A DNA stretch of 39,101 bases from CAZGYE01 sp964530165 (GCA_964530165.1 CAZGYE010000012.1:1-39101), one strand, 5' to 3'. Shown: positions 7,615-16,394, numbered from the stretch's first letter. Notes: generated from the sequence alone by a model not told the origin. Numbers and translations: made by a program.

Positions 7615-8201
7615 GCCGCTACGAGTTTCACCGACGAAACTTGCTACACGACCTCCAGCAGTGGGAAAAGCATTTGGCCCCGCTGGTCGACGGTCCCGTC
7701 TCCTATTTAGAGATCGGCATCCTGGAGGGACGCTCCGGCTGTTGGATGCTCGATCACGTGCTGATTCATCCAAAGTCGCATTACACAGGGATCGACAATT
7801 GGCACTGGGGGACCGGCAAGGTCGCGCACCGCAATCTCTCACACCACGCAAAGAAAGTCACCATCTACGACGGTCGGTCTCTCGACGTGCTCAGAACGTT
7901 ATCGGGCGACAGCTTCGATATTGTTTACATTGACGGGGACCACTCTGCGCCGATGGTCCTGTTTGACTCAATTCTCTGTTGGGGGCTCCTGCGATCCGGC
8001 GGCTTCTTGATTTGGGACGACTACGCACAAATCAGCCAACCCGGGCAACCCTGCAACGTCCGGCTGGCAGTAGACTCATTTCTGGCATGCATGCCCAAGT
8101 CTATATACCGCAAAGTGTGGCAGGACTATCAGCTCGCGATACTGAAAACAGAAGCCGTCGAAGGAGCGAATCAACGGGACATCCGTGATCGCTACACCTG
8201 A
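7578..8201 (+). CDS. Class I SAM-dependent methyltransferase (Methyltransf_24-like)
   Basis: 207 residues. SAM-binding motif I is VSYLEIGILEGRSG (about 41-54). It is followed by HYTGIDNWHWG (motif II acidic position), VTIYDGRSLDVLRTL, and the motif IV strand DSFDIVYIDGDHSAPM, a signature of the cephalosporin-hydroxylase/Methyltransf_24 group that modifies sugars and small molecules. LRSGGFLIWDDY is the usual post-motif. It is the last gene of the glycan-modifying set and converges on gyrB with only 67 bp between the stops. Likely substrate is a sugar residue of the same glycan, by context. I see no clear terminator in the 67-bp gap. Confidence 0.75.
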   Translation: MESSHEPGSSLLSRYEFHRRNLLHDLQQWEKHLAPLVDGPVSYLEIGILEGRSGCWMLDHVLIHPKSHYTGIDNWHWGTGKVAHRNLSHHAKKVTIYDGRSLDVLRTLSGDSFDIVYIDGDHSAPMVLFDSILCWGLLRSGGFLIWDDYAQISQPGQPCNVRLAVDSFLACMPKSIYRKVWQDYQLAILKTEAVEGANQRDIRDRYT

Positions 8202-8268
8202 GGCAATAGCGTTTGAACGGCGATGCCCACACTGGATCGACCGCTCCAGCCGGTTGCAGCACCGTGCA

Positions 8269-10788
8269 TTACACGTCGAGGTCTTTGACGTCCAGTGCGT
8301 GTTTTTCGATGAATTCGCGGCGGGGTTCGACATGGTCGCCCATCAGGACGCGAAAGATTTCATCGGCGGCGGCGGCGTCTTCCATGATGACCTGCAAGAG
8401 CACGCGCTGCTCGGGATCCATGCTGGTCTCCCACAGCTCCTCGGCGTCCATTTCGCCCAGGCCTTTGAAGCGGGTCAGCCTGAGACCCTTCTCACCCATG
8501 TTGCGCAAGGTGGGCAACAGCTCGCGCAGGCTGCCCAGCGGAAACCGGCCGTCGTCGTTCTTGATGACGAACGGGAAAAACTGTTCTCCGTTGCGGTTGC
8601 CGGCCGGGAGGAGATCGTGCAGGGAGATTCCGTAGTCCTTGAGTTTGCGCAGCGTCTCGTTGATCGCCCGGACTTCGTGCAGATCCACGACCTGCAGTGT
8701 GGCTTCGGGAAGCTGTTGAAGCTCTTGGTCTGTGTCGACGGTCTGTTCTGCAGCGGCCGGCCCAGCGACTTGTTCGGCCTCATTGGCGACACGCAACTCT
8801 TCGCCCCGGCGGGCTTCCTCGTCGGTCAGAAATTTGTCGACGTTCGCCTTCCGCGCGAACCAATGCTGCTGCGTGCCAAGAAAAACACGATACCGCGGCA
8901 GTAAACCTTCGTCGGTTGGCTGGTGTGTTGCCAGGTAGCGGAGATCAATTCCGCGACGCTCCAGCGTTTCCAACGGTTCTTCCAGCTGGCTGACTAAATC
9001 GACGAGCTTGCGGACGTGGTCCCCGTCGAACACGGTGCCGTCGGCGCAAAGGACCGAACTCCCACTGAGGCCTAATTCGACCAGTTCGCCCATCATCTCT
9101 TCATGTGTTTGCACATACCGCGTCTTGCCCTTCTGCACGACACGGTACAGCGGCGGTTGCGCAATGTAGACACAACCATGTTCCACCAACTGCCGCATGT
9201 GCCGAAAGATAAACGTCAACAGCAACGTGCGGATGTGACTGCCGTCTACGTCGGCGTCGGTCATCACAATGAGCTTGCCGTACCGTCGCTTGCCAATCTC
9301 TTCCAACTGAGCGCCCGGCGGCACACCGATGGCCTTGAAGATGTTTGAGATCTCTGCGTTGTCCAGGACCTTGACCAACTGGGCTTTCTCGACGTTGAGA
9401 ATCTTTCCACGCAGCGGAAGAATGGCCTGCGTGTTCGAATCGCGGCCGCTATCGGCCGATCCACCGGCCGAGTCGCCTTCCACAAGGTATAACTCCGTAC
9501 TCTCCAGGTCGCGGCTGCGACAGTCTCGCAGTTTTTCCGGCAGACCACCGGTGGTCAATGCTCCTTTGCGACGGACCATTTCCCGGGATTTCCGGGCCGC
9601 CTCACGGGCTTCGGCGGCCTCAATGCCCTTTCTGGCGACGCGCTTCGCGTCGACAGGGTTCTCTTCCAAGAATTTGGTCAGCCCTTCGTAGACGACCGAC
9701 GTCACAATGCCTTCCACTTCGCTGTTGCCGAGCTTCGTTTTTGTCTGCCCTTCAAACTGCGGCTCCGGCATGCGCACGGAAATGACGGCGGTTAGACCCT
9801 CACGAAAATCATCGCCCGTCGGTGCAAAGTCCCTGAACAGATTCTCCTTCTTCCCATAATTGCTGATTGCACGGGTCAACGCACTGCGGAAACCACTCAG
9901 GTGCGTGCCCCCCTCAATGTTCTTGATATTGTTCGCAAAGGTGCGCACGTTCTCGGAGTAACCCGTATTGTGCTGAATCGCGACGTCAACTTCCACGTCC
10001 TCCTGTAAGCCCTGAATCCTGATGACCTGTGAGATCACCGGGTTCTCCGTCCGATTCAGATACTTGACAAACTCTACTAACCCATTCTCGTAATAGAACT
10101 CGTCAGCTTGACCACTGCGGTCATCCGAGATGCGAATGCGAACACCGGCGTTCAAAAACGCTAGCTCCTGCAGCCGCTTGCTCACTGTGTCGTAAACGAA
10201 CTTTGTATCTGGAAAAATCTCCGGATCCGGTTTGAATTGAATTTTCGTACCCGTTGTCTCGCTCTTCCCAAGTTTCTGCAGCCCGTTCACAACATGTCCG
10301 CGACTGAACTCCATCGTCCAAACATGTCCCTCGCGGCGAATTTCCGCCTCCAACCACTCGCTCAGCGCATTGACCGCTGTAATACCAACTCCATGCAACC
10401 CACCCGTGCCTGTCTTATAGCCACTCTTGCGATCGAACTTGCCACCGGCGTGGATTTCACTCAGTACGACCTCCAAAGCCGAGCGATTCTCCTTGTCTGT
10501 CATCTGACCGACCGGAATGCCACGACCATCATCCACACAGGTCACGCTTCCATCTGCATTAATCTTGACACCAATCACGCTCGCATGCTGATTGACGGCT
10601 TCGTCTATTGAATTGTCGACGATCTCATACACCAGGTGATGTAACCCACGTAGAGTGGTATCACCGATATACATCGCCGGCCGCATCCGAATCCCTTCGA
10701 TGCCCTTCAAGGCGCGGATCGTCTCTGCCGTGTAGCGTTCCTCATCAGGCTGGTTCGTAGGCGCTTCATGATTTCGTGGTTCATTCAC
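8269..10788 (-). CDS. gyrB: DNA gyrase subunit B
   Basis: ATPase subunit of type II topoisomerase; with GyrA it introduces negative supercoils. The GHKL ATPase domain is clear: VYEIVDNSIDEAVNQHAS (N box), DDGRGIPVG (G1), then GTGGLHGVGITAVNALSEW (G2/G3). The transducer domain follows. The TOPRIM domain has YLVEGDSAGGSADSGRD with the catalytic Glu, PLRGKILNVEKA and the metal site DADVDGSHIRTL. Between TOPRIM and the conserved GLRLTRFKGLGEM tail there is an insertion of about 150-170 residues, as in many Gram-negative GyrB proteins. The start is uncertain: GTG 10788 (VNEPRN) gives a leader of normal length; GTG 10836 would overlap dciA by 20 nt. Neither has a good ribosome site. Last gene of the dnaA-dnaN-dciA-gyrB set; recF is absent. 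Confidence 0.95.
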   Translation of the reverse strand: MNEPRNHEAPTNQPDEERYTAETIRALKGIEGIRMRPAMYIGDTTLRGLHHLVYEIVDNSIDEAVNQHASVIGVKINADGSVTCVDDGRGIPVGQMTDKENRSALEVVLSEIHAGGKFDRKSGYKTGTGGLHGVGITAVNALSEWLEAEIRREGHVWTMEFSRGHVVNGLQKLGKSETTGTKIQFKPDPEIFPDTKFVYDTVSKRLQELAFLNAGVRIRISDDRSGQADEFYYENGLVEFVKYLNRTENPVISQVIRIQGLQEDVEVDVAIQHNTGYSENVRTFANNIKNIEGGTHLSGFRSALTRAISNYGKKENLFRDFAPTGDDFREGLTAVISVRMPEPQFEGQTKTKLGNSEVEGIVTSVVYEGLTKFLEENPVDAKRVARKGIEAAEAREAARKSREMVRRKGALTTGGLPEKLRDCRSRDLESTELYLVEGDSAGGSADSGRDSNTQAILPLRGKILNVEKAQLVKVLDNAEISNIFKAIGVPPGAQLEEIGKRRYGKLIVMTDADVDGSHIRTLLLTFIFRHMRQLVEHGCVYIAQPPLYRVVQKGKTRYVQTHEEMMGELVELGLSGSSVLCADGTVFDGDHVRKLVDLVSQLEEPLETLERRGIDLRYLATHQPTDEGLLPRYRVFLGTQQHWFARKANVDKFLTDEEARRGEELRVANEAEQVAGPAAAEQTVDTDQELQQLPEATLQVVDLHEVRAINETLRKLKDYGISLHDLLPAGNRNGEQFFPFVIKNDDGRFPLGSLRELLPTLRNMGEKGLRLTRFKGLGEMDAEELWETSMDPEQRVLLQVIMEDAAAADEIFRVLMGDHVEPRREFIEKHALDVKDLDV

Positions 10789-10816
10789 TTGAGGAGAGTC
10801 CGTTCCGAAAGTATTT

Positions 10817-11140
10817 CTATGTAGGTGAAATGTCACTCTGGAGGTGGAACTTCAAGTCGCAAATTTTCACACTGACTTGCCGCGCCTGCACTGATTGTAG
10901 GAGCGACGCTTTATGGAAGGATATCAGCTCAGCGAGCAAAGGCGCATTCCCCACGGCAATCTGCAGGACACCACGCTTGATTCCCAGGACCCTCGTGTGC
11001 AGTGCCAACTTCGCACCCGCCACCTCGTTCCAGATGGACTGCAGTTGTGCATGACCACCGACACGGGCCAAACCCCGCAGCGCAACCAGTTCTGACAATG
11101 CAAGTGACAACTGTTGTGGCCCAGACGCGTTACCGAGCAT
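10817..11140 (-). CDS. dciA: DciA (DUF721) replicative helicase loader/operator
   Basis: 107 residues, ATG 11140. The DUF721 pattern is seen as QSIWNEVAGAKLALHTR, then RGVLQIAVGNAPLLAELISF, then a final VKICDLKFHL strand. This is the W-x-x-x-V-G, L-x-V-x-x-S-x-x-a-x-x-L layout of the family. DciA proteins interact with the replicative helicase DnaB and replace the phage-derived DnaC/DnaI loaders in most bacteria. Here the gene starts 1 nt after the dnaN stop and ends just before gyrB, a place where many bacteria have recF followed by a DUF721 gene. Its coupling to dnaN implies co-expression with the sliding clamp. Family call is good; the function is known only from other bacteria. Confidence 0.8.
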   Translation of the reverse strand: MLGNASGPQQLSLALSELVALRGLARVGGHAQLQSIWNEVAGAKLALHTRVLGIKRGVLQIAVGNAPLLAELISFHKASLLQSVQARQVSVKICDLKFHLQSDISPT

Positions 11141-11141
11141 T

Positions 11142-12254
11142 TCAATGATCCCTCGACAAGGGCATAATCACATACGTATAGGAGTCCTCGGTGCGGAACA
11201 CGGCTGCGCTTTCGCCATCGATGAGCTGTAACTTCACCTGCTTTTCTGGCTTGAGGACTCGTAAGAATTCCGCAACAAAACGTGGATCAAATGTAATCGT
11301 CAGCTCGGCATAGTCGTAGCTAATCGGCAACTCGACTTTCGATTGCCCCACATCAGCAGCTTTGCTATTCAGCGTCAACAGCCCATGTGAAAAACTGAAG
11401 TCGACGCCACGGCTCTCTTCGTCCGTGACAATCTGCGCCTGTCGCACCAGAGAGTAAAACGGCCCCACCACTAAGTCGATCGTGACATTAGACTCTGTCG
11501 GAATCACACTGTTATATTGAGGAAATCGCCCTTCAACCAGCCGACTATAGATCGTGAAATTGGAGCATTTTATTAGCAGATCGTTCGCGTGTACAGCGAT
11601 AAAAAGATCCTCATCCGCATCGGAGATGCTCCGTTCAGCCAGTAACATGGCTTTGGAGGGAACAATGGGTCGATTATTCTCTAAGTGACCCTCGCCCTCA
11701 CAGCGACACGACGACTTGGTCAGCGCGAGCCGACGGCTGTCGGTCGCCGCCATGGTAATAGTCGCCGGTTCGAGTTGCAGCAGAACCCCCCCCAACGCAT
11801 AGCGAGTACTTTCCACGTCCGTCGCGAATGCTGTACGACAAATCATTTCCTTGAACGTCTGGGCGGACACACTATGATACTGCTCCTCCTCGAACGGCGT
11901 CACGGGAGGAAACTCAGCCGGGTCCTCAGCCGAGAGACGGAACTCGCTATGACCGGCACGAATCCAAACGGCATCAGCGGTCACCTCAAAATGAACGTCG
12001 TCCTCTTGAATTTCACGCAGAATGGCGATGACCCGACTCACCGGAAGTAGTGTCTCACCAACGGAATCCGTCTCAATTCCAGCAATCTCGTAACGAATAC
12101 CAATCTCTTGGTCAGTACCAATCAGCGTAGCTCGGCCGTCGGCAACCTGAAGCTTCACATTCTTAAGAATATCTTTTGGTGTCCGTGCCGGAACAACCCC
12201 GCTCACTACCTGCAATGCTGTAGCCAGCGAGGGACGATGACAATGCAATTTCAT
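11142..12254 (-). CDS. dnaN: DNA polymerase III beta sliding clamp
   Basis: 370 residues from ATG 12254 (MKLHCHRPSLATALQVVSGV); the frame can extend to GTG 12278, but the shorter start matches the family. The three-domain clamp is recognisable. It begins with the domain I pattern VVSGVVPARTPKDILKNVKL and contains RYALGGVLLQLEPATITMAATDSRRLAL, the highly conserved (R-Y-x-L-x-G-V-L ... A-T-D-G/S-R-R-L-A) region. VEGRFPQYNSVIP is the usual E-G-x-F-P-x-Y-x-x-V-x-P motif, and the C-terminus ends in YVIMPL, the clamp ending V-x-M-P-x. It encircles DNA and tethers the polymerase. It lies downstream of the candidate origin and is followed 1 nt later by dciA. Confidence 0.96.
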   Translation of the reverse strand: MKLHCHRPSLATALQVVSGVVPARTPKDILKNVKLQVADGRATLIGTDQEIGIRYEIAGIETDSVGETLLPVSRVIAILREIQEDDVHFEVTADAVWIRAGHSEFRLSAEDPAEFPPVTPFEEEQYHSVSAQTFKEMICRTAFATDVESTRYALGGVLLQLEPATITMAATDSRRLALTKSSCRCEGEGHLENNRPIVPSKAMLLAERSISDADEDLFIAVHANDLLIKCSNFTIYSRLVEGRFPQYNSVIPTESNVTIDLVVGPFYSLVRQAQIVTDEESRGVDFSFSHGLLTLNSKAADVGQSKVELPISYDYAELTITFDPRFVAEFLRVLKPEKQVKLQLIDGESAAVFRTEDSYTYVIMPLSRDH

Positions 12255-12646
12255 AGTAGCACAGCCGTCTTTCCGCACTCTATCTGCCGTTAATCAGTCG
12301 GCAACAAGAGTTTGCTGAGAGTTGTGAGGCGTCCTGCTGATTGTTTGTGGGCAGGTATCCTCCGGAAAAGTGGTGTTTTAATGGTTGCTTTCGGGAGCGA
12401 ATATTTTTAGGTATTCGTAGTAGTATCAGCCAGCGGCTGACGTGTTGAGTTTGGTGGCTGTTGCGAACGAAACTCTATGGTACCACAAATGTTATCACGA
12501 CTCAAGTGACATTCCCTGGTGTGGATTTCGTGTTGAAGAGGCAGTCGTATTCTGTTCATTAGACGGTGGTGTCTCATGTGGTCGTCCACAGGGCTTTTGC
12601 CACCAGCGGGTTGTGAACGACTGCGTCGACGGAACGCATCATGTTC
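12255..12646. other. Intergenic gap between dnaA and dnaN: candidate oriC
   Basis: 392 bp with no plausible gene, between the stop of dnaA and the start of dnaN, a standard place for a bacterial origin. It contains an AT-rich part (about 12371-12425) with a perfect small hairpin, CGAATA (12398-12403), loop TTTTTAGG, TATTCG (12412-12417). Candidate DnaA-box-like 9-mers are TCGTCCACA at 12582-12590 (+), TCGTTCACA at 12612-12620 (-) and AAATCCACA at 12520-12528 (-). They match the TTATCCACA consensus at the ACA end but differ at the first positions; two share TCGT. That would fit a DnaA with altered specificity, but it may be chance. No perfect consensus box is present. Confidence 0.4.
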
Positions 12647-13771
12647 TCAACGGTTTTTGGACACTTGTTCGTGAGCCAGGAAATCCGAGGTCGTTGCGTT
12701 ACAAAGGGATCGGCGAATCTGAGTAAGCTGTCGTCGAAGTTTGGGGTCGTCGGGCAGGATTCGACGAATACGCTTACAGGCATGGGCGACGGTGCTGTGA
12801 TGGGGCTGAAAGAAGTACTTGCCGATTGTGATCAGTGGTTCAGTGGTCAGTTCTCGTGCGAGGTACATGGCGCATTGACGGGGCAGCATCAGGCGATAAA
12901 GACGTGTCTGTGAGCGGATGTCGGCCAAACGGACGCCGAATGAGGAGGCCACATTGCGCGTGATTTCCGCGATGGTGAGCGAGCGCGGTTTCACATCCTG
13001 CGCGAGGAACCGGCGAGCCAGGCGGACAGTAATGGTTGAGGAACGTTCCAGGCGTCTGGTTGCTTCGATTTGAATGGCGGCTGCCAAAAGCTCGCGCGGA
13101 GAAACGGGTAGACGATCAGCCAGCACCTGGATGACATCCTCGGGAAGCGGAATCTGACGTGTACGGCCAAAATGCTTCAGCAGCGCTGCGCGGCTTGAGT
13201 GCGAGGGCAGTCTGACCTGCGCACAAACACCGCCGTGGCAGCGGTTCACCAATCGCCTCAAGCTGTCCTGCAATTCGCCGGGACTCCGCCGGCAACTCAA
13301 CACAACCCGTCCTCCCAGAAACAGTATGTTGTCGATAAAGGAAACCAACTGCCGTTGTGTTTCATAGCGGCGTTGCAGTGTCTGCAGATCTTCACAAACC
13401 AGGACGTCGAGATTGCAGTACTTGTGCTGGAACTCCGCGAGGGAACTCGTGTCGGATGCCGCGGCACATTGTGCAGCGAGATCGCTGGCCGTCACATGGG
13501 TCATGCGGGCGTCCATTTGTTTGCGCCGTGTATCACGGGCAAACTGCCTGAGAAGATGTGACTTGCCGACGCCGCTCGGGCCGTAAATGTAAACCAGAGC
13601 ATTGCTGCCCCAGCGAGACCGGTGTTGTCGCTGGTTCAGGGTGGAATAGGCGAATCGGTTTTCGCTCAACAGCAGAAACGGTTCTGAGGCGGTCACAGGC
13701 AAGTATCCTCCGTTGCCGGTCGATTTCAACATCTTTGTTGATCTCACAACCGTCGATGGTTTCTGACACAT
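12647..13771 (-). CDS. dnaA: Divergent chromosomal replication initiator DnaA, lacking domain I
   Basis: 374 residues (typical DnaA is about 440-520). The AAA+ domain starts almost at once: PFLLLSENRFAYSTLNQ replaces the usual F-V-x-G-x-x-N-x-x-A segment. Walker A is GPSGVGKS (64-71). Walker B is DVLVCED (122-128), against the normal D-x-L-x-I-D-D. Sensor 1 is VVLSCRRSPGEL. Domain IV is clear: FGVRLADIRS, then LPRQCAMYLARELT, the DnaA signature. The DnaA-box-contacting loop reads FFQPHHSTVAHA (about 320-331) where G-x-R-D-H-T-T-V is usual, so R and D are lost while H and T-V are kept. Domain I (helicase/DiaA contact) is missing. The ATG lies directly after the cysteine desulfurase stop (TGA then ATG). 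Identity is supported by domain IV and by the dnaN neighbour. Confidence 0.88.
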   Translation of the reverse strand: MCQKPSTVVRSTKMLKSTGNGGYLPVTASEPFLLLSENRFAYSTLNQRQHRSRWGSNALVYIYGPSGVGKSHLLRQFARDTRRKQMDARMTHVTASDLAAQCAAASDTSSLAEFQHKYCNLDVLVCEDLQTLQRRYETQRQLVSFIDNILFLGGRVVLSCRRSPGELQDSLRRLVNRCHGGVCAQVRLPSHSSRAALLKHFGRTRQIPLPEDVIQVLADRLPVSPRELLAAAIQIEATRRLERSSTITVRLARRFLAQDVKPRSLTIAEITRNVASSFGVRLADIRSQTRLYRLMLPRQCAMYLARELTTEPLITIGKYFFQPHHSTVAHACKRIRRILPDDPKLRRQLTQIRRSLCNATTSDFLAHEQVSKNR

Positions 13772-14932
13772 TCACACTGTGGCCTGGGAAGACTCCCGCA
13801 GCCGCTGGACGATGCCCGCAATCCTGCGGACAGCCTCGTCGATCTGTTCAACGGTGTTCTCCATCCCCACTGAAAAGCGGACGGATGATGTGTAAACCTC
13901 CGCCGGACAATTCATGGCAACCAGTGCAGGCGCCGGCTCTGCAGAGCCGCTGGCACAGGTGCTGCCCAAGGAGCAGGCGATTCCTTCCAACTCCAGTGCG
14001 ACCAACAGGGCTTCGCCGTCGAGACCGGGAAACGCGATATTCAGGGTGTTCGGCAACCGATGCCGAGGCGAGCCGTTTACAACCACCCGGCTGCATGTTT
14101 GCTGGAGGCCCTCTTCGAGCCGGTCGCGAAGCTCGGTTAGCTTCCTGATGCGGTTTGATTGGTCCGCATGCCAGATTTCCAGCGCTCGCGCCATTCCGAC
14201 GATCAGCGCAACCGGTTCGGTCCCTGGTCGCCGGCCGGCTTCCTGATGGCCGCCGAAAAGCACCGGCGCCAATTGAACCCCGTCGCGCAGCAACAGTGCG
14301 CCGACACCCCGAGGCCCATGAAACTTGTGAGCCCCCAGACTCAGCGCCGAAACCCCCAGTTCGTGAAAGTGGACCGGGATCTTTCCGATCGCCTGGACGG
14401 CATCGATGTGAAATGGGATACCGTGTTCCCGGCAGCGTTCGGCCAACGGTTGTACGTCCTGGATCACGCCGGTCTCGTTGTGCGCGAGAATCACCGTGAC
14501 CAGCTTCAGCTCCGTCCAGGGCAAGCTTTCGTATTGTGCGGGAACAAGAAGACCATCAGAGTCGACGTTCAGCGTGTGCAGCTTCCATCCCTGCGATTCA
14601 AGGCGGCGGCAAGACTCGATCGTGGCGGGGTGCTCACCGGCGGTCAGTGCGACCATTCCCGGTGTCGTCTGCGTGGACCCGAAGATCGCCAGGTTGGTCG
14701 ATTCGGTACCACCGCTAGTGAAAATCACTTCGCCGGGATCGGCGCCCAGAATGGCAGCGATCGATTCGCGGGCGTCTTCCAACACTTTCCGTGCCTGCCG
14801 CCCGGCCGCATGCCGGCTGCCTGGGTTCCCGTAGCTCTCGCCGAAGTGCCGGGCCATGGCCTCAATCACTTCCGGAAACGGACGCGTCGTGGCGTTGTTA
14901 TCGAGGTAGATGTCGGCGACCTTCTTGTCCAT
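13772..14932 (-). CDS. Cysteine desulfurase (NifS/IscS family)
   Basis: 386 residues from ATG 14932, fixed by GGAGGG at 14938-14943. PLP-dependent enzyme that removes sulfur from cysteine as a persulfide for Fe-S clusters and thiolated tRNA. Seen: YLDNNATTRP at the N-terminus, FTSGGTESTN (cofactor phosphate loop), AHNETGVIQDV, HIDAVQAIGK, the PLP lysine in LGAHKFHGPRGVG (K203) and the persulfide-forming Cys in LGSTCASGSAEP (C326). The short Cys loop and SAEP ending are those of group I (IscS/NifS) rather than SufS. The gene begins 1 nt after the dehydrogenase stop and abuts dnaA, so it is probably in one transcript with the replication genes. Whether it is iscS or nifS cannot be told; no scaffold gene is beside it. 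Confidence 0.93.
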   Translation of the reverse strand: MDKKVADIYLDNNATTRPFPEVIEAMARHFGESYGNPGSRHAAGRQARKVLEDARESIAAILGADPGEVIFTSGGTESTNLAIFGSTQTTPGMVALTAGEHPATIESCRRLESQGWKLHTLNVDSDGLLVPAQYESLPWTELKLVTVILAHNETGVIQDVQPLAERCREHGIPFHIDAVQAIGKIPVHFHELGVSALSLGAHKFHGPRGVGALLLRDGVQLAPVLFGGHQEAGRRPGTEPVALIVGMARALEIWHADQSNRIRKLTELRDRLEEGLQQTCSRVVVNGSPRHRLPNTLNIAFPGLDGEALLVALELEGIACSLGSTCASGSAEPAPALVAMNCPAEVYTSSVRFSVGMENTVEQIDEAVRRIAGIVQRLRESSQATV

Positions 14933-14933
14933 G

Positions 14934-16022
14934 TCATCCCTCCGTCGAAGAGCCGATGGCCGCAATCAGCTCCACAATCGCCGAGCCCACTTCGTGCGTT
15001 GTGGCATCGCCGCCCAAATCAGGAGTCCGTGGTCCGCCGTGGGCGAGTAAATCGGCGACCGCTTTGTTGACGGCCGAAGCTGCAGCGTCGAGTTCCAGAT
15101 GATCCAGCATCATACCAGCCGAGAGGATCGCGGCCAACGGGTTTGCGATGCCTTGTCCTGTGATGTCGGGCGCCGAACCGTGTACCGGTTCGAACATGCT
15201 CGGCCCCTTGCGAGCCGGATCGATGTTCGCGCTGGCAGCCAGACCCATGCTGCCGACGACGATCGCCCCCAGATCGGTCAGAATGTCGCCGAACAGGTTG
15301 CTGGCCACCACCACGTCAAACGATTCCGGCCGGCGGACGAACTCCATCACCGCCCGGTCGATCAACAGCGATTCGGTTTCGATCTCCGGGAACTCGGCGG
15401 CCACGTCGTCGAACGTTTCGTCCCACAGCACCATGCCGTAACCTTGCGCATTGCTCTTGGTGATCGACGCAACACGTTTCCGGGGCCGGGTGGCGGCTTT
15501 CTGGAACGCGGCCCGGATAATTCGCTCGCAGCCGCGGCGTGTGAAAACGGATGTTTGCACGGCGATGTCCGCAGCACTGTTCGCGTACAGCCGGCCGCCG
15601 ACGTTTGCGTATTCCCCTTCGGTGTTCTCGCGGAAGACAAGAATGTCGATCGATCCGGGCGCCTTGTCGCGGAGCGGACTTTCGATACCCGGATAGAGAT
15701 ACGACGGCCGCAAACAAACGTATTGATCGAACCGCCGCCGAATTGGCAACAGCAGCCCATTCAGCGTAATATGATCCTGCACATCCGGGTGCCCGACGGC
15801 GCCGAGCAGAATGGCATCGTGACCGGCCAGTTGATCTAGAAAGTCATCGGCGGCCATCCGGCGGTGTTCGAGGTAAAAATCGGTTCCCCACGGATAGTGG
15901 GTCCACTCGAAAGCCGCGTCCGATAACCGGGCTGCCACTTCAACGGCGCGAACGGCCTCCCGCGTCACCTCGGGACCGATGCCATCGCCTTCGATCACCG
16001 CAATATCAAATGGACGTGCCAT
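14934..16022 (-). CDS. Tartrate/D-malate or isopropylmalate-type beta-decarboxylating dehydrogenase
   Basis: 362 residues from ATG 16022 (MARPFDIAVIEGDGIGPEVT); a longer frame to 16172 is unlikely to be coding. It belongs to the family that oxidises and decarboxylates 2-hydroxy acids with NAD(P) and a divalent metal. Seen: GDGIGPEVTREA, the substrate arginines in YVCLRPSYLYPG, FRENTEGEYANVGGRL, the Lys in ITKSNAQGYG, the metal/NAD motif VVASNLFGDILTDLGAIVVGSMGLAASANI and FEPVHGSAPDITGQGIANP. The ENTEGEYANVGGR segment resembles tartrate dehydrogenase/D-malate enzymes more than LeuB, whose equivalent loop usually reads R-E-L-T-G-G. No leucine genes are next to it, which supports the same view. 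Its product runs into the cysteine desulfurase gene with a 1-nt gap. Confidence 0.85.
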   Translation of the reverse strand: MARPFDIAVIEGDGIGPEVTREAVRAVEVAARLSDAAFEWTHYPWGTDFYLEHRRMAADDFLDQLAGHDAILLGAVGHPDVQDHITLNGLLLPIRRRFDQYVCLRPSYLYPGIESPLRDKAPGSIDILVFRENTEGEYANVGGRLYANSAADIAVQTSVFTRRGCERIIRAAFQKAATRPRKRVASITKSNAQGYGMVLWDETFDDVAAEFPEIETESLLIDRAVMEFVRRPESFDVVVASNLFGDILTDLGAIVVGSMGLAASANIDPARKGPSMFEPVHGSAPDITGQGIANPLAAILSAGMMLDHLELDAAASAVNKAVADLLAHGGPRTPDLGGDATTHEVGSAIVELIAAIGSSTEG

Positions 16023-16394
16023 AACGAACCGGCTCTGGGGCCAGCAAGAATGGGTTCGAGCTTGGTGCTGACAACGGTCACACTGGCGACCGCCGTGAGC
16101 AGAGTATTCTACCACCGGCCGCGTCGAACGTCCACTGGCCGCAAAGCCCGCGGGTGGCAGCTTCCAATACAACGAAAACGCGCGGATACACCAACCAATG
16201 TGACCGACCCACTCGCGTGGGAGAGAGTGGCGTCAAGCAGGTTCACGGTGAACCAGGACAAGACGACATCAGAAAGACGATAGGAATCATGCGTTCGCCT
16301 CCACATCGGAAGTCCGTGTTTCTTTCACGACGATGATGGCCCTGCCGTCTCGTCATCGGTTTCCGCTTATCGGGAAAGGGGAACCCATTCGACA
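16023..16394. other. Non-coding gap between the dehydrogenase and moxR genes
   Basis: 372 bp without a gene I can support; short frames on both strands look like noise. It contains a small hairpin, CCCAC (16208-16212), loop TCGC, GTGGG (16217-16221), which could act downstream of moxR but has no T-run. The promoter of the dehydrogenase-desulfurase-dnaA transcript should lie in the 16023-16150 part; I could not pick a clear -35/-10 pair. Confidence 0.4.

Noticed and set aside
16050..16336. Short frames on both strands in the gap before moxR
   Set aside because: No domain, no ribosome site and composition of random GC-rich sequence.
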